Shown piece by piece: positions 5,726 to 8,453 of a stretch of DNA of 8,453 nucleotides. Source of the stretch: UBA993 sp964485855 (lineage in GTDB: Bacteria; Bacillota; Dethiobacteria; DTU022); contig CAZAKI010000062.1 of NCBI GenBank assembly GCA_964485855.1, positions 1-8,453 of the forward strand. Reading direction: 5' to 3'. A program made the translations under genes and the position numbers. The notes below the pieces were generated by a model that worked only from the letters and a program-made list of their open reading frames with translations, had not been told where the DNA came from and ran no database searches. Within the stretch, counting starts at the first letter, position 1, and the number at the start of each line of letters is the position of its first letter.

Positions 5726-7207
5726 ATGGATCTGGAACGACAACAGTTAAATGAGTTAATGCTTGCCAGAAGACGTAAAATGGAGGCGTTACGGGATAAG
5801 GGGATTGAACCTTTCGGCAGAAAATTTGAAGCCGGTCATTATTCAACTGAGATTATTGATCATTTTGATTCTCTCGAAGGTAATGAAGTAACTGTTGCCG
5901 GACGCCTGATCTCCATCCGCTCACATGGAAAAGCTTCCTTTGCTCACCTGCAGGATTATCGAGGGCAGATCCAGATTTATCTGCGTCAGGACCAGCTTGG
6001 ACCTGAGAAATATGAACTGCTCGATCTTTTTGATATTGGTGATTTTATTGGGGTAAAAGGAGAAGTATTCCGAACCCAGAAGGGCGAAGTTACGATTAAG
6101 GTGCTTGATTTTTCTTACCTGGCCAAGGCCTTGCGGCCGTTGCCTGAAAAATGGCATGGGTTGAAAGATATTGAGATCCGTTATCGTCAGCGTTATGTTG
6201 ATCTGATAGTCAATCAGGAGGTTAAAGAAACTTTTATCAAGCGAAGCCGGATTATCTCTACCATGCGTGAGCTGCTTAATGAGTGGGGTTTTCTCGAAGT
6301 AGAAACACCGATTATGCAGACTATCGCCGGCGGAGCACTGGCCCGTCCTTTTATCACCCATCATAATGCCCTTGATATTAAGCTCTACCTGCGGATTGCC
6401 ACCGAGCTTCATTTGAAAAGATTGCTGGTAGGCGGTCTGGATAAAGTATATGAGATCGGACGAATCTTCCGTAATGAAGGTATCTCGACAATTCATAACC
6501 CTGAATTTACATCGGTTGAAGTCTATCAGAATTATGCCGATTATGAAGATATGATGCGGATCACTGAAAATCTAATCTTTCAAATAGCAGAAAAAGTACT
6601 GGGTACGGGAAAAATCACTTTTCAGGGCAAGGAAGTAGACCTTACTCCGCCCTGGCCGCGTCAGACAATGATTGAAGCGGTTCGCCAATATTCCGGTGTT
6701 GATTTTTCAGCAATTTCTGATCATCAGGCAGCTTTTGAAGCGGCCCGCAAAGCTGGATTGGAACTGGATAAAGGGATGAGCTGGGGTGATATTCTTTACC
6801 TCTTTTTTGAAGAATTCTGCGAGGAGCAGCTTCTTTCGCCGGTTTTCATTACCGGTTTTCCGGTGGAAGTTTCGCCTTTGGCCAAGAAAATGGAAACTGA
6901 TCCCCGCCTGACAATTCGCTTTGAAGCCTTTATTGCTGGCTGGGAGATTGCCAATGCTTTTACCGAGTTAAATGATCCGATTGATCAGCGTGAGCGTTTT
7001 GAACAACAGCTTTCCAAGCGCGAGGCTGGCGATGATGAGGCCCACGTTATGGATGATGATTTTATCAATGCTCTTGAATACGGAATGCCTCCGGCCGGCG
7101 GGCTGGGCATTGGCATTGACCGCATGGTGATGCTCTTAACCGATAACATCTCCATTCGCGATGTGATCCTCTTCCCTACTCTCAAGCCAAAACCACTTTC
7201 TGACTAA
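5726..7207 (+). CDS. lysS: Lysine--tRNA ligase, class II
   Basis: The enzyme activates lysine with ATP and charges tRNA-Lys in the cytoplasm. The 493-residue product is of normal bacterial length. An N-terminal helix leads into the OB-fold anticodon-binding domain (about 53-145; VTVAGRLISIRSHGKASFAH is typical). The class II catalytic core follows: motif 1 around GFLEVETP (188-195), the substrate loop LYLRIATELHLKRLLVGG (220-237), motif 2 FRNEGISTIHNPEFT (248-262), NAFTELNDP (410-418) for lysine and ATP binding, and motif 3 GLGIGIDRMVML (459-470), ending with IRDVILFP. No residue of these motifs appears missing. Start is ATG at 5726 with GGAGGT at 5714-5719, 6 nt away. It is the second gene of greA-lysS and directly precedes the rRNA operon. 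No clear terminator separates lysS from the rRNA promoter. The leader shows no T-box, so lysine-tRNA-dependent control is not evident here. Confidence 0.98.
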   Translation: MDLERQQLNELMLARRRKMEALRDKGIEPFGRKFEAGHYSTEIIDHFDSLEGNEVTVAGRLISIRSHGKASFAHLQDYRGQIQIYLRQDQLGPEKYELLDLFDIGDFIGVKGEVFRTQKGEVTIKVLDFSYLAKALRPLPEKWHGLKDIEIRYRQRYVDLIVNQEVKETFIKRSRIISTMRELLNEWGFLEVETPIMQTIAGGALARPFITHHNALDIKLYLRIATELHLKRLLVGGLDKVYEIGRIFRNEGISTIHNPEFTSVEVYQNYADYEDMMRITENLIFQIAEKVLGTGKITFQGKEVDLTPPWPRQTMIEAVRQYSGVDFSAISDHQAAFEAARKAGLELDKGMSWGDILYLFFEEFCEEQLLSPVFITGFPVEVSPLAKKMETDPRLTIRFEAFIAGWEIANAFTELNDPIDQRERFEQQLSKREAGDDEAHVMDDDFINALEYGMPPAGGLGIGIDRMVMLLTDNISIRDVILFPTLKPKPLSD

Positions 7208-7275
7208 GGGAAAATACTTCTCAAACTAAATGCTACACCGTCGTCCACTGTGGAACTTACTTTGGGAATTTACTT

Positions 7276-7309
7276 GGAAAAATATTTTCCTAAAAACCGC
7301 AAAAAGTGT
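7276..7309 (+). promoter_or_regulatory. A/T-rich UP-element-like region upstream of the rRNA promoter
   Basis: The bases just before the -35 hexamer contain A and T runs, including the palindrome GGAAAA-ATA-TTTTCC (7276-7290) and the A-run at 7301-7305. Such tracts upstream of rRNA promoters commonly bind the alpha-subunit C-terminal domains of RNA polymerase. The palindrome could alternatively serve as a weak protein site. The call rests on composition and position only. Confidence 0.4.
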
Positions 7310-7338
7310 TTGACAGGGCAAATGAACCATGCTATTAT
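7310..7338 (+). promoter_or_regulatory. Sigma-A promoter of the rRNA operon, extended -10
   Basis: TTGACA at 7310-7315 is exact consensus; TATTAT at 7333-7338 differs in one base; the spacer is 17 nt. A TG at 7330-7331, one base before the -10, gives an extended -10 element. Transcription should start at about 7343-7345, roughly 200 nt before mature 16S rRNA. I found only this one convincing promoter in the 337-nt gap after lysS. Confidence 0.9.
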
Positions 7339-7344
7339 TTAAAG

Positions 7345-7544
7345 GTCGTGCTCAGCCCTTCTAAGGCTTGTAAAATAAGGGCGCGGCGGCATCTGAACAC
7401 ATTGTTTCCGTTCTTTGAAAACTGAGCAGGAAAGGTGTAGGGTCTCGAGTCGGGTGTAAGCCTGGCTGAGAGGACTCTTGCGATTGAAGTAAGAAGGTCA
7501 GAGGTCGAGCTTTTCAAAATGAGTGTGAAAGTTTATATAACTAT
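7345..7544 (+). other. rRNA operon leader (5' external transcribed spacer)
   Basis: This stretch lies between the predicted transcription start and mature 16S rRNA and contains no credible gene. It holds boxA, two alternative small hairpins near its start (AGCC 7354-7357 with GGCT 7365-7368, or GCCCTT 7355-7360 with AAGGGC 7377-7382), a short pairing GAGTC (7447-7451) with GACTC (7473-7477), and a perfect hairpin at the 16S 5' end. Part of it probably pairs with sequence after 16S (outside the window) to form the processing stem. Confidence 0.7.
7410..7422 (+). promoter_or_regulatory. boxA antitermination element
   Basis: GTTCTTTGAAAAC matches the boxA sequence found in the leaders of Firmicutes rRNA operons. 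In RNA form it binds NusB-NusE (S10) and lets RNA polymerase transcribe the operon without premature termination. It is about 65 nt after the predicted start and 120 nt before 16S, a usual position. Confidence 0.75.

Positions 7545-7549
<5 letters not shown>
7530..7549 (+). repeat. Perfect hairpin spanning the 16S rRNA 5' boundary
   Basis: AGTTTATA (7530-7537) and TATAAACT (7542-7549) form a perfect 8-bp stem around a TAAC loop. By alignment with E. coli, mature 16S begins near 7545, inside the right arm. The element could position a processing cut or hold the precursor 5' end before helix 1 forms. It is real as sequence; its role is inference. Confidence 0.5.

Positions 7550-8453
<904 letters not shown>

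Noticed and set aside
5921..6496. 191-codon open frame on the minus strand inside lysS
   Set aside because: It lies wholly antisense to a clear lysS gene with all class II motifs. It has no ribosome site that I could see and its translation matches nothing recognisable.
7244..7254. TCCAC-T-GTGGA palindrome after lysS as a terminator
   Set aside because: The loop would be a single base and no T-run follows, so it cannot act as a rho-independent terminator as written.
7263..7288. Second rRNA promoter (TTGGGA ... TATTTT)
   Set aside because: The spacer is only about 15 nt and both hexamers are poor compared with the strong promoter at 7310-7338.

Overview
The window looks like a chromosomal segment from an anaerobic, Clostridia-like member of the Bacillota (Firmicutes). 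Three things point there: Firmicutes-type signals (strong GGAGG ribosome sites, frequent GTG/TTG starts, near-consensus sigma-A promoters with 17-nt spacers); a 2-hydroxyacyl-CoA dehydratase-like (COG3581/HgdB-type) protein typical of strict anaerobes; and a dusB ... greA-lysS-rRNA order. Bacillus subtilis also has dusB (yacF) and lysS just upstream of an rRNA operon. The partial 16S gene reads as clostridial by eye, but I cannot place it below phylum or class without a search.

All genes are on the plus strand. Region 1 (1-1497) holds the 3' end of an M20-family metallopeptidase, followed 15 nt later by a COG3581-type iron-sulfur protein. Region 2 (1540-2514) is dusB, a tRNA-dihydrouridine synthase. 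Region 3 (2520-4954) has its own candidate promoter. It carries a helix-turn-helix protein, a poorly characterised protein usually labelled 'quinate 5-dehydrogenase', and proC (pyrroline-5-carboxylate reductase), which has a second candidate promoter. Region 4 (4955-7207) begins with a perfect-consensus promoter and a roughly 185-nt structured leader, followed by greA and lysS as a two-gene operon. Region 5 (7208-8453) is an rRNA promoter with an extended -10 element, a leader with boxA, and the first ~909 nt of 16S rRNA, cut by the window end.

Functionally the window is mostly translation and transcription housekeeping (tRNA modification, lysyl-tRNA synthesis, elongation-factor rescue of RNA polymerase, rRNA), with a proline-synthesis gene and two uncharacterised genes set between dusB and greA-lysS. 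The least described parts are the HTH/'quinate dehydrogenase' pair, with a perfect dyad at its predicted transcription start, and the greA leader, which could release a short RNA by attenuation. I see no mobile element, CRISPR array, tRNA gene or phage gene.
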